A stretch of DNA of 64,000 bases, from positions 186,001 through 250,000 of the forward strand of contig CBFHSF010000002.1 in the NCBI GenBank assembly GCA_965658445.1. The letters are read 5' to 3'. The notes under the pieces are model-generated. The model was not told the DNA's origin and did no database searches. It saw only the letters and a list, made by a program, of their open reading frames with translations. A program made the translations under genes and the position numbers. Shown here piece after piece: positions 25,763-35,062 of the stretch. Within the stretch, counting starts at the first letter, position 1. Each line of letters opens with the position of its first letter. This DNA is from CBFHSF01 sp965658445 (GTDB lineage Bacteria; Bacteroidota; Bacteroidia; Flavobacteriales; Schleiferiaceae).

Positions 25763-27943
25763 CTACAAATCAAAGCGGTCTGCGTTCATCACTTTAGTCC
25801 ATGCGGCTACAAAGTCTGATACAAAGCGTTCCATGTTGTCGTCTTGAGCGTAGAACTCTGAGTAGGCTCTTAGGATGGAGTTGGATCCAAACACCAAATC
25901 CACTCTTGTTGCCGTCCATTGCGTGGCCCCTGTACTGCGGTTTACGATGTCGTAGGAGTTTCTGCCCGTGGGCTTCCAGTTGTACGTCATGTCCGTTAAG
26001 TTCACAAAGAAATCTTGTGTTAACTGACCTGCTCTATCGGTAAATACACCGTGAGCACTTCCTCCGTGGTTGGTTCCCAAGGCGCGCATTCCTCCGATGA
26101 GGACCGTCATCTCAGGAGCGGTCAAGCCCATCAATTGCGCTCTGTCTAGAAGCAACTCTTCGGGTTGTGGGGCGTAGTGATCTTTTTGCCAGTTTCTAAA
26201 ACCATCGTGAAGAGGCTCCAAGTACTGGAAAGAATCGGCATCCGTCATCTCGTCCGTTGCATCTCCTCTTCCGGGTGCGAATGGAACGCTTACGGAAACT
26301 CCCGTTTCGGCCACAGCCTGCTCAACCGCAGCCGTACCTCCAAGTACGATCAAATCTGCCATGCTCACGTTTACTCCTGAGTTGGCTTTAACATCTTCCA
26401 AGACTTTGAGCACGCGTTGCAATCTTTCCGGCTCATTGCCTTCCCAATTCACTTGTGGGTTGAGGCGAATTCTTCCACCGTTGGCACCTCCTCTAAAGTC
26501 GGATCCGCGGTACGTTCTGGCGCTGTCCCAAGCAGTGTTAATCAAATCGGTGCGAGACAATCCACTTTCCAAAATGGCTTTCTTAAGACCTTCTATATCT
26601 GAATCCGAAATATTTGCATTTCCCGCAGGGATGGGATCTTGCCAAATCAAATCTTCCGAAGGAGTATCTGTACCTAGGTAGCGACTCTTGGGACCGAGGT
26701 CTCTGTGCGTCAACTTAAACCAAGCTCTGGCAAATACTTCTGAGAAGTAGGCGGGATCGTCTCTAAATTTCTCTGAAATCACACGGTAGGAGGGATCTTT
26801 GATCATGGCCATATCCGCATCCGTCATAATGGGATTCTGTTTTTTACTGGCGTCGTGTGCATTGGGGCTCATGTTTTCTTCCGAAATATTGGTGGGCTCC
26901 CATTGCCAAGCTCCTGCGGGGCTCTTTCTCAATTCCCATTCGTGGCCAAAGAGCATTTCAAAATACCCGTTGTCCCACTGCGTTGGATTAGTGGTCCAAG
27001 CACCTTCCAGCCCACTGGTTACCGTATCACCGGCATTTCCGTTGCCTTTGGGGTTTTTCCAACCGAGGCCTGCTTCTTCGATCTCGGCTCCTTCTGGGGC
27101 TTCACCCAAGACGTCAGCGTTTCCGTTTCCGTGGGCCTTACCTACTGTGTGACCACCGGCGGTCAAGGCTACTGTTTCTTCGTCATTCATCGCCATGCGA
27201 GCAAAAGTCTCTCTTACGTCATGAGCTGTTTTTAAGGGATCGGGCTTTCCGTCTACACCTTCTGGATTTACGTAGATCAATCCCATTTGTACGGCGGCCA
27301 ATGGGTTTTCTAGGCTCTTTCTATCGCCGTCATTTTCATATCGATTCTTGGTTTCTGCCAACCACTCATTTTCAGGTCCCCAGTAAATGTCTTCTTCTGG
27401 ATGCCAGATATCTTCGCGTCCTCCGGCAAACCCAAAGGTCTTAAAGCCCATGGATTCATAGGCCATGTTTCCTGCGAGAATAAAGAGATCAGCCCAAGAG
27501 ATCTTGTTTCCGTATTTCTTTTTAATAGGCCAAAGCAATCTTCTGGCCTTATCCAAGTTTCCGTTGTCTGGCCAGCTATTGAGGGGCGCAAAGCGTTGAT
27601 TTCCGGTATTGCTACCTCCTCTACCATCCGTTACGCGGTAGGTTCCTGCAGCGTGCCAAGCCATGCGAATCATCAATCCTCCGTAGTGACCAAAATCGGC
27701 GGGCCACCAATCTTGGCTTTCTGTCATTAGGTCTTTGAGGTCGGTCTTTAGTGCTTCCAAATCCAACTTTGCAAATTCTTCCGCATAATTGAATACACCA
27801 CCCATAGGGTCGGTCTTTTTATCGTGCTGATGAAGAATGTCCAATTTTAACGTCTTGGGCCACCAAGCAGTCGGAGTAGATTGGGTCTCGGTGTTGGCGC
27901 CGTGAAAGGGGCATTTGCCGTCTGAGGAAGAATGATTTTCCAT
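25763..27943 (-). CDS. katG: Catalase-peroxidase
   Basis: 726 residues, single-copy bifunctional haem enzyme that removes hydrogen peroxide. The distal site is RMAWHAAG with Arg93, Trp96 and His97. The proximal haem ligand is His265 in GGHTVGKAHG. The Met-Tyr-Trp cross-link residues are Trp96, Tyr224 (GLIYVNPEG) and Met250 (ARMAMNDEE). The C-terminal second peroxidase-like domain is complete and the protein ends MNADRFDL. No signal peptide, so cytoplasmic. It stands alone with a long upstream region. Confidence 0.97.
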   Translation of the reverse strand: MENHSSSDGKCPFHGANTETQSTPTAWWPKTLKLDILHQHDKKTDPMGGVFNYAEEFAKLDLEALKTDLKDLMTESQDWWPADFGHYGGLMIRMAWHAAGTYRVTDGRGGSNTGNQRFAPLNSWPDNGNLDKARRLLWPIKKKYGNKISWADLFILAGNMAYESMGFKTFGFAGGREDIWHPEEDIYWGPENEWLAETKNRYENDGDRKSLENPLAAVQMGLIYVNPEGVDGKPDPLKTAHDVRETFARMAMNDEETVALTAGGHTVGKAHGNGNADVLGEAPEGAEIEEAGLGWKNPKGNGNAGDTVTSGLEGAWTTNPTQWDNGYFEMLFGHEWELRKSPAGAWQWEPTNISEENMSPNAHDASKKQNPIMTDADMAMIKDPSYRVISEKFRDDPAYFSEVFARAWFKLTHRDLGPKSRYLGTDTPSEDLIWQDPIPAGNANISDSDIEGLKKAILESGLSRTDLINTAWDSARTYRGSDFRGGANGGRIRLNPQVNWEGNEPERLQRVLKVLEDVKANSGVNVSMADLIVLGGTAAVEQAVAETGVSVSVPFAPGRGDATDEMTDADSFQYLEPLHDGFRNWQKDHYAPQPEELLLDRAQLMGLTAPEMTVLIGGMRALGTNHGGSAHGVFTDRAGQLTQDFFVNLTDMTYNWKPTGRNSYDIVNRSTGATQWTATRVDLVFGSNSILRAYSEFYAQDDNMERFVSDFVAAWTKVMNADRFDL

Positions 27944-28284
27944 GGTAATATAGTATTTGAGTTATCGTCCTGTGGAAACATCCGTTTGTCGCGAATGAAT
28001 CTTCTGTTTTTCAGAAGTCTAAATTTGACAAGAATCCCCTACAATGTCAATAGGGATTTCTTTATATGGATATCGAAAGATTCTATTTATCAATGTACGC
28101 AACTCTATGAAAACAACTCCATCCCTCACAATATCAAAAAGTTAAGTGTTTAGGATTTTGAATAAAAACTCTCTTTTTGCCTAACTATAAAGGATTTGTG
28201 GATTTTGCCATTTTAACACGAGGCGTAAGGAGATTGCGGGGAGTAAGACGTAGAGTTTGCTAATTCATACAACAAGAAACCAAA
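27944..28284. other. katG upstream region with inverted repeats
   Basis: No gene is supported in 27944-28284. A perfect 6-bp inverted repeat CTTCTG-ttttt-CAGAAG (28001-28017) and a longer imperfect one (AAGAATCCCCTA / TAGGGATTTCTT, about 28030-28061) lie 60-120 bp upstream of katG. They could be peroxide-responsive regulatory sites, but no known operator consensus is matched. No clear TAnnTTTG box for katG was found. Confidence 0.3.
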
Positions 28285-28312
28285 AAACCCCCTCACCGCA
28301 GTGAGGGGGTTT
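28285..28312 (-). terminator. Rho-independent terminator of the 177-residue membrane protein gene
   Basis: Twelve-bp stem AAACCCCCTCAC-CGCA-GTGAGGGGGTTT, 24 bp beyond the stop codon on the minus strand, with a T run on that strand. Confidence 0.85.
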
Positions 28313-28336
28313 CTTAAAAATGTTCAATTTGCTTTT

Positions 28337-28870
28337 CTATCCTCCAAAGGAGAACGTGGCTTCTAACATGAGTTGTGAGAACGACGAATTGGAACTCATG
28401 TCAATGGACTCAAAAGAAAGACCAAGACCTAACTTTCCAAGATTGACGCCTGCACCCACTCCCCAGAGAAAGCTGGTGGTATTTTCAGAATCACTGAGGC
28501 CTGCTACGGTCACAGTGCTTTTATAAAAGGCAGCTCCCGCCTTGGCTTGCGCGTACAGGGGACCAATGTCGAGTTTACCTGTCGCGGCAAAATCCCAAGA
28601 AGTCAATTTGGTTTCCCATAGATTTCCACCGTTTTGGTCAGACACGCTTCCCAAATCTCTATAACCAGCTTCAATTCCAATAAAGCCCATTCGGTAACCA
28701 CCGTAGACCTTCCAGCCTAAGGCATTCTCATTAAGCGTAAAATCGTCTCCTGTGAGCTCTCCCAGTTTCTGGTTGTAAAATGAATTTCCAAATCCTGCAC
28801 CAATGTATAGCTGAGAATACCCAACGGTACAGATAAACAGAGTGGCGATCAGTAGTAAATACTTCTTCAT
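28337..28870 (-). CDS. Small outer-membrane beta-barrel protein
   Basis: 177 residues with a signal peptide MKKYLLLIATLFICTVGYSQ. The rest alternates hydrophobic and polar residues in short strands (LYIGAGFGNSFY, GWKVYGGYRMGFIGIEAGYRDL, FLWGVGAGVNLGKLGLGLSFES), typical of eight-stranded OmpA/OmpX-like barrels. Function unknown. It is a monocistronic gene with its own terminator. No enzyme motif is seen. Confidence 0.7.
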   Translation of the reverse strand: MKKYLLLIATLFICTVGYSQLYIGAGFGNSFYNQKLGELTGDDFTLNENALGWKVYGGYRMGFIGIEAGYRDLGSVSDQNGGNLWETKLTSWDFAATGKLDIGPLYAQAKAGAAFYKSTVTVAGLSDSENTTSFLWGVGAGVNLGKLGLGLSFESIDMSSNSSFSQLMLEATFSFGG

Positions 28871-29020
28871 AGGTTAATTATTAATGGTTTTTATGAATCC
28901 CAAAAAGAATGGCTATTCCAGGCGTATTGGAATCTTCTTCCTAAGAGACTTATGGTTTATTATCCGATTAAATTAATAAAAATATCCGAAATACCAGATT
29001 TATCTTACAGGTTGATTGGT

Positions 29021-29863
29021 TTACAAGTAAATTCCCATTCCAACCCCAACAAAATCAAAACCAGCAGAACTGAGTTGAACCCTTTCATACCCTGCAGAAA
29101 GCATAAGGCGGCTCAGGTGATAGCGCGCAGAAATTTCAATTTCATTGACCCCGCGTTCGTAGATATAACCACTGCGAAGAGAAGTGTAAATACTGATGTT
29201 GCTCGGAGTGAAATACTCCATTTGCAGCCCGTAAACCAATCCAACTTGATCCACACCACTCCCGATGTATCGGACCCCCAAAAGCCAACCGAGATTAAAG
29301 TTCTTAAGGCGAACTCTATCGTAACATGCCGTGACATTGACAATGCTCAAGTTGTCAACATCGTCTTCCCCAATTTTAGGTTCAATGAGCTCTGTGTAGT
29401 CTCCTTGAATGTAGAAGTATCGGGTGGGGCGCAATCTCAATTGGAGGTGATTTCCGTAAACCCTATCTCCGGCCAAAAAGTGATTTTTTAGGTCTACTCG
29501 GAAGTCTCTGGCTTCTGGGACGTATTGGAGTTCGGAATAATTTCCAGGACTACTGGATTGATACGGATAGGCAGATAGTGAATTGTGAAGGTGGTTTTCT
29601 AAACCGTAAATCCCAATGACCGCTCCGTATGTGGCATACATCACGAGTTTACCAAGAAACCAGTCAGAAGATGAAACCTCAACGGGGCCATCGTCCACAG
29701 AAGAAGACGTTGTAGGAGAAGATGACTTTGGAGACTTGAGTCCTCCCTTGGCGCCTTCTAATTTCCCTTGTGCAAAGGCCTGAGAAGACATTAAAAAAAG
29801 GAACACTACAGAAAATACAGTAATGCGTGAAAGGACAAATGAGGATGCAAAATGTGATCTCAT
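29021..29863 (-). CDS. Hypothetical envelope protein, probable beta-barrel
   Basis: 280 residues. Hydrophobic signal peptide to about residue 32 (SSQAFAQ), then a Ser/Pro/Lys-rich linker (about 33-58), one possible hydrophobic segment (LGKLVMYATYGAVIGIYG), and a series of amphipathic strands to the end (HLQLRLRPTRYFYIQGDY, YFTPSNISIYTSLRSGYIY, GFDFVGVGMGIYL). Not recognised; an outer-membrane location is likely. A -7 element lies upstream at 29925-29932. It follows the glucan operon but is probably a separate unit. Confidence 0.55.
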   Translation of the reverse strand: MRSHFASSFVLSRITVFSVVFLFLMSSQAFAQGKLEGAKGGLKSPKSSSPTTSSSVDDGPVEVSSSDWFLGKLVMYATYGAVIGIYGLENHLHNSLSAYPYQSSSPGNYSELQYVPEARDFRVDLKNHFLAGDRVYGNHLQLRLRPTRYFYIQGDYTELIEPKIGEDDVDNLSIVNVTACYDRVRLKNFNLGWLLGVRYIGSGVDQVGLVYGLQMEYFTPSNISIYTSLRSGYIYERGVNEIEISARYHLSRLMLSAGYERVQLSSAGFDFVGVGMGIYL

Positions 29864-29924
29864 GGACGGTGTTTTTTGGTTTCCCGCCTAGGGACAGATA
29901 CCATGCCAAAGGACCCGGGAAATC

Positions 29925-29932
29925 CAAATATA
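29925..29932 (-). promoter_or_regulatory. -7 promoter element of the 280-residue envelope protein gene
   Basis: Minus-strand TATATTTG fits TAnnTTTG, 62 bp before the start codon and just after the stop codon of the GH16 gene. Confidence 0.4.
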
Positions 29933-29954
29933 CCTAAAACAGGTTAGGCGCGAT

Positions 29955-31508
29955 TTACTGAATAGAAATCCACTCCACCTCCACGCCTTCTGCGGTCTGC
30001 AACCTCAACACGTATTGCCCAATGGGCAATTGAAGCGTGAGGGAAGATTCTCCCAGTGCGTCCACAATCACAGAACCATTGGCCATTTCTCTCCCCGAAA
30101 GATCAAAAACAGTGTACGCAGTTGTTCCCGAGGGTAACCCTCGCAAAGAAAATTCACCGTGTGAGGGATTGGGATACACCATAGATGGATTCTGAATCTT
30201 TGAAGACTCATCCAATGAAACGTTGTTTTGGTATACGCGTACATAGTCCACTTCCATTTCGCTTTCTACGAAGTTGGGATCAATATCATACCAGCCAGAA
30301 CCCATGGCCACATTGAGAATAAAGAAATGAGGCAAATCAAAGGGCCAATTGTCCATGTCTTTGGGATTGGGTTTGTAAGTGTAATACAACTGCCCATCCA
30401 TCAAAAATGAAATCTGATCGGGGGACCAATTCATGGAGTATACGTGAAAATCATCGCTGACCCTGTCTCTAATCAGTTTGTTGGTATTGACCGTAGCTCC
30501 GTGACTGTAACGATTGTGAATACTTCCGTGAATCACATTTTGATCATTGCCCCAATGCTCCATGATATCAATCTCACCACAGTCTGGCCATCCCAACGTG
30601 GGAGGATGTACAGAATTTCCAATGGAAGTCCCCAACATCCAGAGCGCAGGCCAGGTACCATCGCCAAAGGGAAGTTTGGCTCTAATATCAACCCGACCAT
30701 AGGTAAAGTCATATTTCGACGTAAGTCTTGCCGACGTATAGTCCAAAGTTAACCCTTGGAAGTTGTAGCTTTCTGCCTTTGCTACAATCTTGAGCGTTCC
30801 GTTAGAAACAAAAGAATTGTCTGTGCGGTCCGTGTAGTGTTGCTTCTCACCATTGAACCATCCCCAAGCATTGGGAGGTACCGTTTCCGGAAACCAAACC
30901 GCCGTGTCTACCGGTCCGAAGTAGGTAAACTCATCGGCCCAAGCCAAATCTGTATACACCACATCGATGGTATTAGCGGACTCGTAATTGGGATAGGTAA
31001 TATTGTCAAGGTGGTACGTTCCCACCACATAGGTAGGGCCATTTACAAAAAAGACCATGCGATCATAGCGACCGGTAGCGTTGATGGGAACACCTCCTCC
31101 AGAAACCAAAGCGTTGGAAAAGTCAAACGTTACCGTTTGCCAACCTGTTCCACCTACCGTTACGTAGCAATCTACGTCCACGTCCGTCCCGTCCTCCAAT
31201 TTGAGCAACAACAGTGCAGAGTCTGCAACGGTACTGTAAAAGTCAATAGTAACGATATTGGTAGCTGAAAGAACCACCTCATCCGGTGCATCTAAAAAGA
31301 TTCCCTCCCATTGAGAAGCCGAATTCACAATTCTCCCCGTGGGATTACTGGCATTGGTGGGGTCGGGTTGAATGGAAAAATCACAGCCCCCAAAGTCTCC
31401 AAACTCGTGAAGAGAAGAAGAAAAATCGATGACGCTTGTTTGAGCCTTTAAACTGAAGGTCAGAAAAACCGATAAGGCGGAGAGTAAAAGTATTCTATTG
31501 ATTTTCAT
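29955..31508 (-). CDS. Secreted GH16 laminarinase with N-terminal binding module and T9SS tail
   Basis: 517 residues. Signal peptide to about residue 22. A beta-sandwich module follows (about 25-175) whose pattern (PTNASN, WQTVTFDFSN, YHLDNI) matches the repeated module in the protein at 50198-53216. The GH16 domain (about 180-430) has the catalytic motif CGEIDIMEHWG (Glu312, Asp314, Glu317), WPALWMLG and EVDYVRVYQN, typical of endo-beta-1,3-glucanases. The last 75 residues form a T9SS sorting domain (VYPNPSHGEF, YVLRLQ). It is the last gene of the cluster, 5 bp from the GH149-like gene, and should be exported to the surface or medium. Confidence 0.9.
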   Translation of the reverse strand: MKINRILLLSALSVFLTFSLKAQTSVIDFSSSLHEFGDFGGCDFSIQPDPTNASNPTGRIVNSASQWEGIFLDAPDEVVLSATNIVTIDFYSTVADSALLLLKLEDGTDVDVDCYVTVGGTGWQTVTFDFSNALVSGGGVPINATGRYDRMVFFVNGPTYVVGTYHLDNITYPNYESANTIDVVYTDLAWADEFTYFGPVDTAVWFPETVPPNAWGWFNGEKQHYTDRTDNSFVSNGTLKIVAKAESYNFQGLTLDYTSARLTSKYDFTYGRVDIRAKLPFGDGTWPALWMLGTSIGNSVHPPTLGWPDCGEIDIMEHWGNDQNVIHGSIHNRYSHGATVNTNKLIRDRVSDDFHVYSMNWSPDQISFLMDGQLYYTYKPNPKDMDNWPFDLPHFFILNVAMGSGWYDIDPNFVESEMEVDYVRVYQNNVSLDESSKIQNPSMVYPNPSHGEFSLRGLPSGTTAYTVFDLSGREMANGSVIVDALGESSLTLQLPIGQYVLRLQTAEGVEVEWISIQ

Positions 31509-31513
31509 GTATT

Positions 31514-34500
31514 CTAATTCTTTGGAAAGAAGTACACTTGCATGGAAGCAATCTCCCCAGATCGTTCAAAAAGAGATTGAGACCATTGGGCAGGAAGCGT
31601 AAGTCCTTTTACCTCAACGACCTCTCCTCCTGTTGTGGTTATTACAATTCTTGGGGATTCTCCTCGAGTATAGACAATGGGAATGCCCGCATAGGTGAAT
31701 CCCATGGATTCTTCTGGAACCGTTATCCATTGGATATCTCCATTGACATCGATGTATTGGTAATCTACTGGGTCTGGGTACCACTCGGCTTCGGCCAAAT
31801 CAATGGGATCAAAGTGAATGACTCCTTCTTTTACATGAACACCCAATTCAAACCAACGAGAAAGTACATCCTCTTTTACCTGTCCTGTCATCCCTGGTTG
31901 TTGAACTCCTCTTCCGGCAGGTGTATGACTGTAGGGGTCTACAGGGAAGGCGCCGTATTCCACGGGGCTCTTGTGAGCTCCTATGCCTTCTTTGACCTCA
32001 GCAGCCATGTGCTTTAAATACACTTGCGGGCCAGAATCCCCCTTGGGGTCTATGTATTCATGAATGGCCAAAAGCAGTTTAGAAACCATGTGCCAGTAAA
32101 TGGAACCCAAGCCTTCATAGGCAAAGAAGGTTCCTGATCGGCCGGTAAAGGACTTGTGGTCAAAGACAGATTCGTAGTAATTTAAAAGCATGGCTCGCTC
32201 AGATTCTACCNNNNNNNNNNNNNNNNNNNNNNNNNNNNNNNNNNNNNNNNNNNNNNNNNNNNNNNNNNNNNNNNNNNNNNNNNNNNNNNNNNNNNNNNNN
32301 NNNNNNNNNCTGCGTGGATACGTCTTTGCCAAATGGTCCAAAACAGACGAGAGATCTTCTCTATTGTACAATCCCGAAGCAAAGTAGTAATTCCCCTTGT
32401 GGTCCCTTTCTACCAAGGGATTGTCCTTTTGCTTGCACAGAATTTCTATGAGTTCTGACTTCTTCGCAAAATCGGGATCGATTCGGTTTTTCTCAAAAAA
32501 CGGAGTCAGCGTTCTGTTTGGGTAGAGCATGTAACTCCTCTGATCTTCGGTGTACAGTTCGCTTTGTCGCAATGAATTTAATACGCTTTGAACACCACTT
32601 TCATCCAAGTAGCCAGAGCTAATAATAGAAACCTGTCCTTCCAACATGGGGTAGAGATAACCAATGGTAGCCTCTGTCTCCGTGTATTCCACCAAGTTGT
32701 AAGCGTGATAAAGTCCGTCTGGTCTCAGGTTGTGACCCAACGTGAAATCCAAAGCAGAGATCACTCGTTCTAACGTTTTTACCAGGTCCGTAACGGCTAT
32801 TTTCTTGTGAATGGAAGTGGTCTTCCAATACATCTCTTTGCGGTAAACTTCAGAAGCAATTCCCATGGCGTCCATCCATTGCTTGCGCTCAGATTTTGAA
32901 AGTCCCTCACGAAGGGCTTTTTCATGAGTGACAAAGACTTTATCAACGGATTGAAGCCACGTTAAAATTTCTTTGTGGATGGGAAGTTCTGCGTGGGCAT
33001 ATCCCTTTACAATCTTTAAAAAGAAAGAGGCAAAACGTCTTAAATACCCCGCAGTAACCACACTGACGCCATTTCCTACCAAGGCATTATTTGCATCGTT
33101 CCATTCCGGTCTTTGCGTGTTCAACCAGATTCCTGCTTCTGGAATAAAATTGGACACTTTGGTCAAAAAGGTCACCAACAATTTATCCGATAGCGTGGCG
33201 CGAAGGGGAGCCATGTGTTGATCATAAACCAATTTGCCATCTTCTCCTCTCTGCTTAACCCTGTGCTCTATTATCTCTTCTACCCTGAGGTCGTAAACGA
33301 TGGTGTCTCGAGGGTTGTTTAAGATGTCGCGATAGTTCTTAATGCGATAGGGAACATTGGCGTATACGTAGTGATTCTTATCCAGCTGCTGAGAGAGCAG
33401 TTTGGGATAGTGTTTCTCTTGATGCTCCAATAACTTTTGGAGATAAATAATCTGATGATCGCCCCAGTATCCAATGTAGGACCAAGGATCTTCTGGCTCA
33501 ATTACTTCCCAGTCAATACCGTCTTGATTGATTCGGTAGGGGTTGTAACCATCCACCGTAGAGGCGTTCAGGAACTTAGAAATCATCCCTTCAATAAAGG
33601 GGGGGAAAGAATACGCCAAGGCCTCCCAGTTTTGAAAAATATCTCTCCAATTTCCTTCGTACTTAGGCTTGTGATCAGAAGAGTCCAAGCCGATGGAAAA
33701 TCGGTTCCATGGTCTACTGGGGTCACCGTGCCTTCTACTAAAGGTCAATGGCAAAAACTGAGTACATAGTCTAACCACATCGGGATCTTTGGTGGCGTGG
33801 GCTTTGATCAGTAATTCTGGATAGGTAATATCTCGAGAAACTCCGTTGAAGAAATCGTGCTGCGCATCGTATACCTGAGGGTTGTAATGCTTTATGGATT
33901 CAATCAGAGCTTGGCCGTCGATGGCCGTATTGTACTCAAAAACCCCGCCTCGCATAATGTTGAAAAGGACGTTAAAGTAATGTCTTACCTCCGTGGTTTT
34001 GTCCTTGCTCTTTTGGATTCCATCTGCCATTCCCACGAGCCTTCTCAAGCGAACCGTAGATTGCTCGATGTCATCATAAAGCTGCTTGGGAAGTTCCTCT
34101 CGGTTGTCCTTCAAGTACTCTCTTAAATCTGAAATATGCGCAGCGGATTGATTGACCTCGGCGGCAAAAGACCATTCTTGATAGTGATCATTGGTAAGTG
34201 TCAGTTCCTGCCCTATGAGATAAGCGCCATGTCTATTGGTTTCTAGGTTTTTGGTAGAAGCCCACTCTCCCCTTCTAAAGTCTTTTAATATTTCTGTGGT
34301 CAATCCCTTGGCAACAGGGTTGGAGACGGTAGACCAAACGGTACTTCCCAATAAACTTTCGCTGGGCTCGGCTCTATCGATAATTCTCGCACCCAAACCA
34401 TACACCGCAAGGCTAGAATCTTCCAACCAATGATGACTTTTATATGCATCCACCAAAGTGCTACGAGTTCTTTGCAAATCTTCTCCCAACCCCGAAGGCA

Positions 34501-35062
34501 AAATATTCCTCAGCCCATCCATCACCTTGACATTAACTGGTGAATCTAGAGTGCGAGTCAGGCGAGAAGTCTTTACAAAACCAAACTCTTGGGAGGCTGC
34601 CCATTGGTATTCAAAAGTCAATCCCAAGTCAATATTCTCTTCTTCAAAAATGAGTTTATTTCCCGATTTATTCTTGTAGAGGTTGCGGTGAAGGGTATAC
34701 AATCCATTGTAGCGGTTAGAGAAGGGTTCCCACAAGGACCAGCCCCTTTCAGTCTCTACCCACATGGCGGTAACAGAACCCGTAGTTTCTGCTCCCGTAA
34801 TTATTTTGTCGTCCGTGTAATAAGGGAACAACGCATTATCTGGATCCTTTCTCCCCGCCGATATTCCACCTTGACTTCCAGCAAAAAACCAGTGGTCATA
34901 AGGGCTAACCACAGAGATAAAGAAGGGATCCATGGCGTCTACATCTCGGATGAGATAAAAGAGTTCTCCTACCCTTCTAACAAAAGATCCGTTGGCAGAA
35001 TCTCTTTCTGCACGCAAGGGTTGGGAGCCTACAAATAGTGATTTATTTTGATGGGGTCTCAT
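31514..35062 (-). CDS. Large cytoplasmic GH149-like protein, candidate beta-1,3-glucan phosphorylase (contains assembly gap)
   Basis: About 1180 residues as drawn; 99 Ns (32211-32309) hide an unknown stretch, but the frame stays open on both sides. No signal peptide, so cytoplasmic. Size and layout (N-terminal beta-rich part, then a helical (alpha/alpha)6-type core) fit GH149, the phosphorylase family related to GH94 that cleaves beta-1,3-gluco-oligosaccharides with phosphate to glucose 1-phosphate. Segments such as RRHGDPSRPWNRFSI, EGNWRDIFQNWEAL and QRPEWNDANNALVGNG look like core sites. The assignment rests on length, fold impression and context. Its ATG overlaps the GH30 stop (ATGA), so translation is coupled. 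Alternative: another GH94-clan phosphorylase. Confidence 0.65.
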   Translation of the reverse strand: MRPHQNKSLFVGSQPLRAERDSANGSFVRRVGELFYLIRDVDAMDPFFISVVSPYDHWFFAGSQGGISAGRKDPDNALFPYYTDDKIITGAETTGSVTAMWVETERGWSLWEPFSNRYNGLYTLHRNLYKNKSGNKLIFEEENIDLGLTFEYQWAASQEFGFVKTSRLTRTLDSPVNVKVMDGLRNILPSGLGEDLQRTRSTLVDAYKSHHWLEDSSLAVYGLGARIIDRAEPSESLLGSTVWSTVSNPVAKGLTTEILKDFRRGEWASTKNLETNRHGAYLIGQELTLTNDHYQEWSFAAEVNQSAAHISDLREYLKDNREELPKQLYDDIEQSTVRLRRLVGMADGIQKSKDKTTEVRHYFNVLFNIMRGGVFEYNTAIDGQALIESIKHYNPQVYDAQHDFFNGVSRDITYPELLIKAHATKDPDVVRLCTQFLPLTFSRRHGDPSRPWNRFSIGLDSSDHKPKYEGNWRDIFQNWEALAYSFPPFIEGMISKFLNASTVDGYNPYRINQDGIDWEVIEPEDPWSYIGYWGDHQIIYLQKLLEHQEKHYPKLLSQQLDKNHYVYANVPYRIKNYRDILNNPRDTIVYDLRVEEIIEHRVKQRGEDGKLVYDQHMAPLRATLSDKLLVTFLTKVSNFIPEAGIWLNTQRPEWNDANNALVGNGVSVVTAGYLRRFASFFLKIVKGYAHAELPIHKEILTWLQSVDKVFVTHEKALREGLSKSERKQWMDAMGIASEVYRKEMYWKTTSIHKKIAVTDLVKTLERVISALDFTLGHNLRPDGLYHAYNLVEYTETEATIGYLYPMLEGQVSIISSGYLDESGVQSVLNSLRQSELYTEDQRSYMLYPNRTLTPFFEKNRIDPDFAKKSELIEILCKQKDNPLVERDHKGNYYFASGLYNREDLSSVLDHLAKTYPRXXXXXXXXXXXXXXXXXXXXXXXXXXXXXXXXXXVESERAMLLNYYESVFDHKSFTGRSGTFFAYEGLGSIYWHMVSKLLLAIHEYIDPKGDSGPQVYLKHMAAEVKEGIGAHKSPVEYGAFPVDPYSHTPAGRGVQQPGMTGQVKEDVLSRWFELGVHVKEGVIHFDPIDLAEAEWYPDPVDYQYIDVNGDIQWITVPEESMGFTYAGIPIVYTRGESPRIVITTTGGEVVEVKGLTLPAQWSQSLFERSGEIASMQVYFFPKN
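32211..32309. other. Assembly gap (99 Ns)
   Basis: Run of 99 undetermined bases inside the GH149-like gene. All three gaps in the window have the same length, so it is a placeholder and the true missing length is unknown. Confidence 0.95.

Noticed and set aside
27932..28153. 73-codon plus-strand reading frame upstream of katG
   Set aside because: It starts inside katG on the opposite strand and has no domain, signal or promoter support; probably chance in an AT-rich control region.
29933..29948. CCTAA-aacagg-TTAGG hairpin as the operon terminator
   Set aside because: The stem is only 5 bp and no T run follows on the minus strand. The end of the glucan operon transcript remains undefined.
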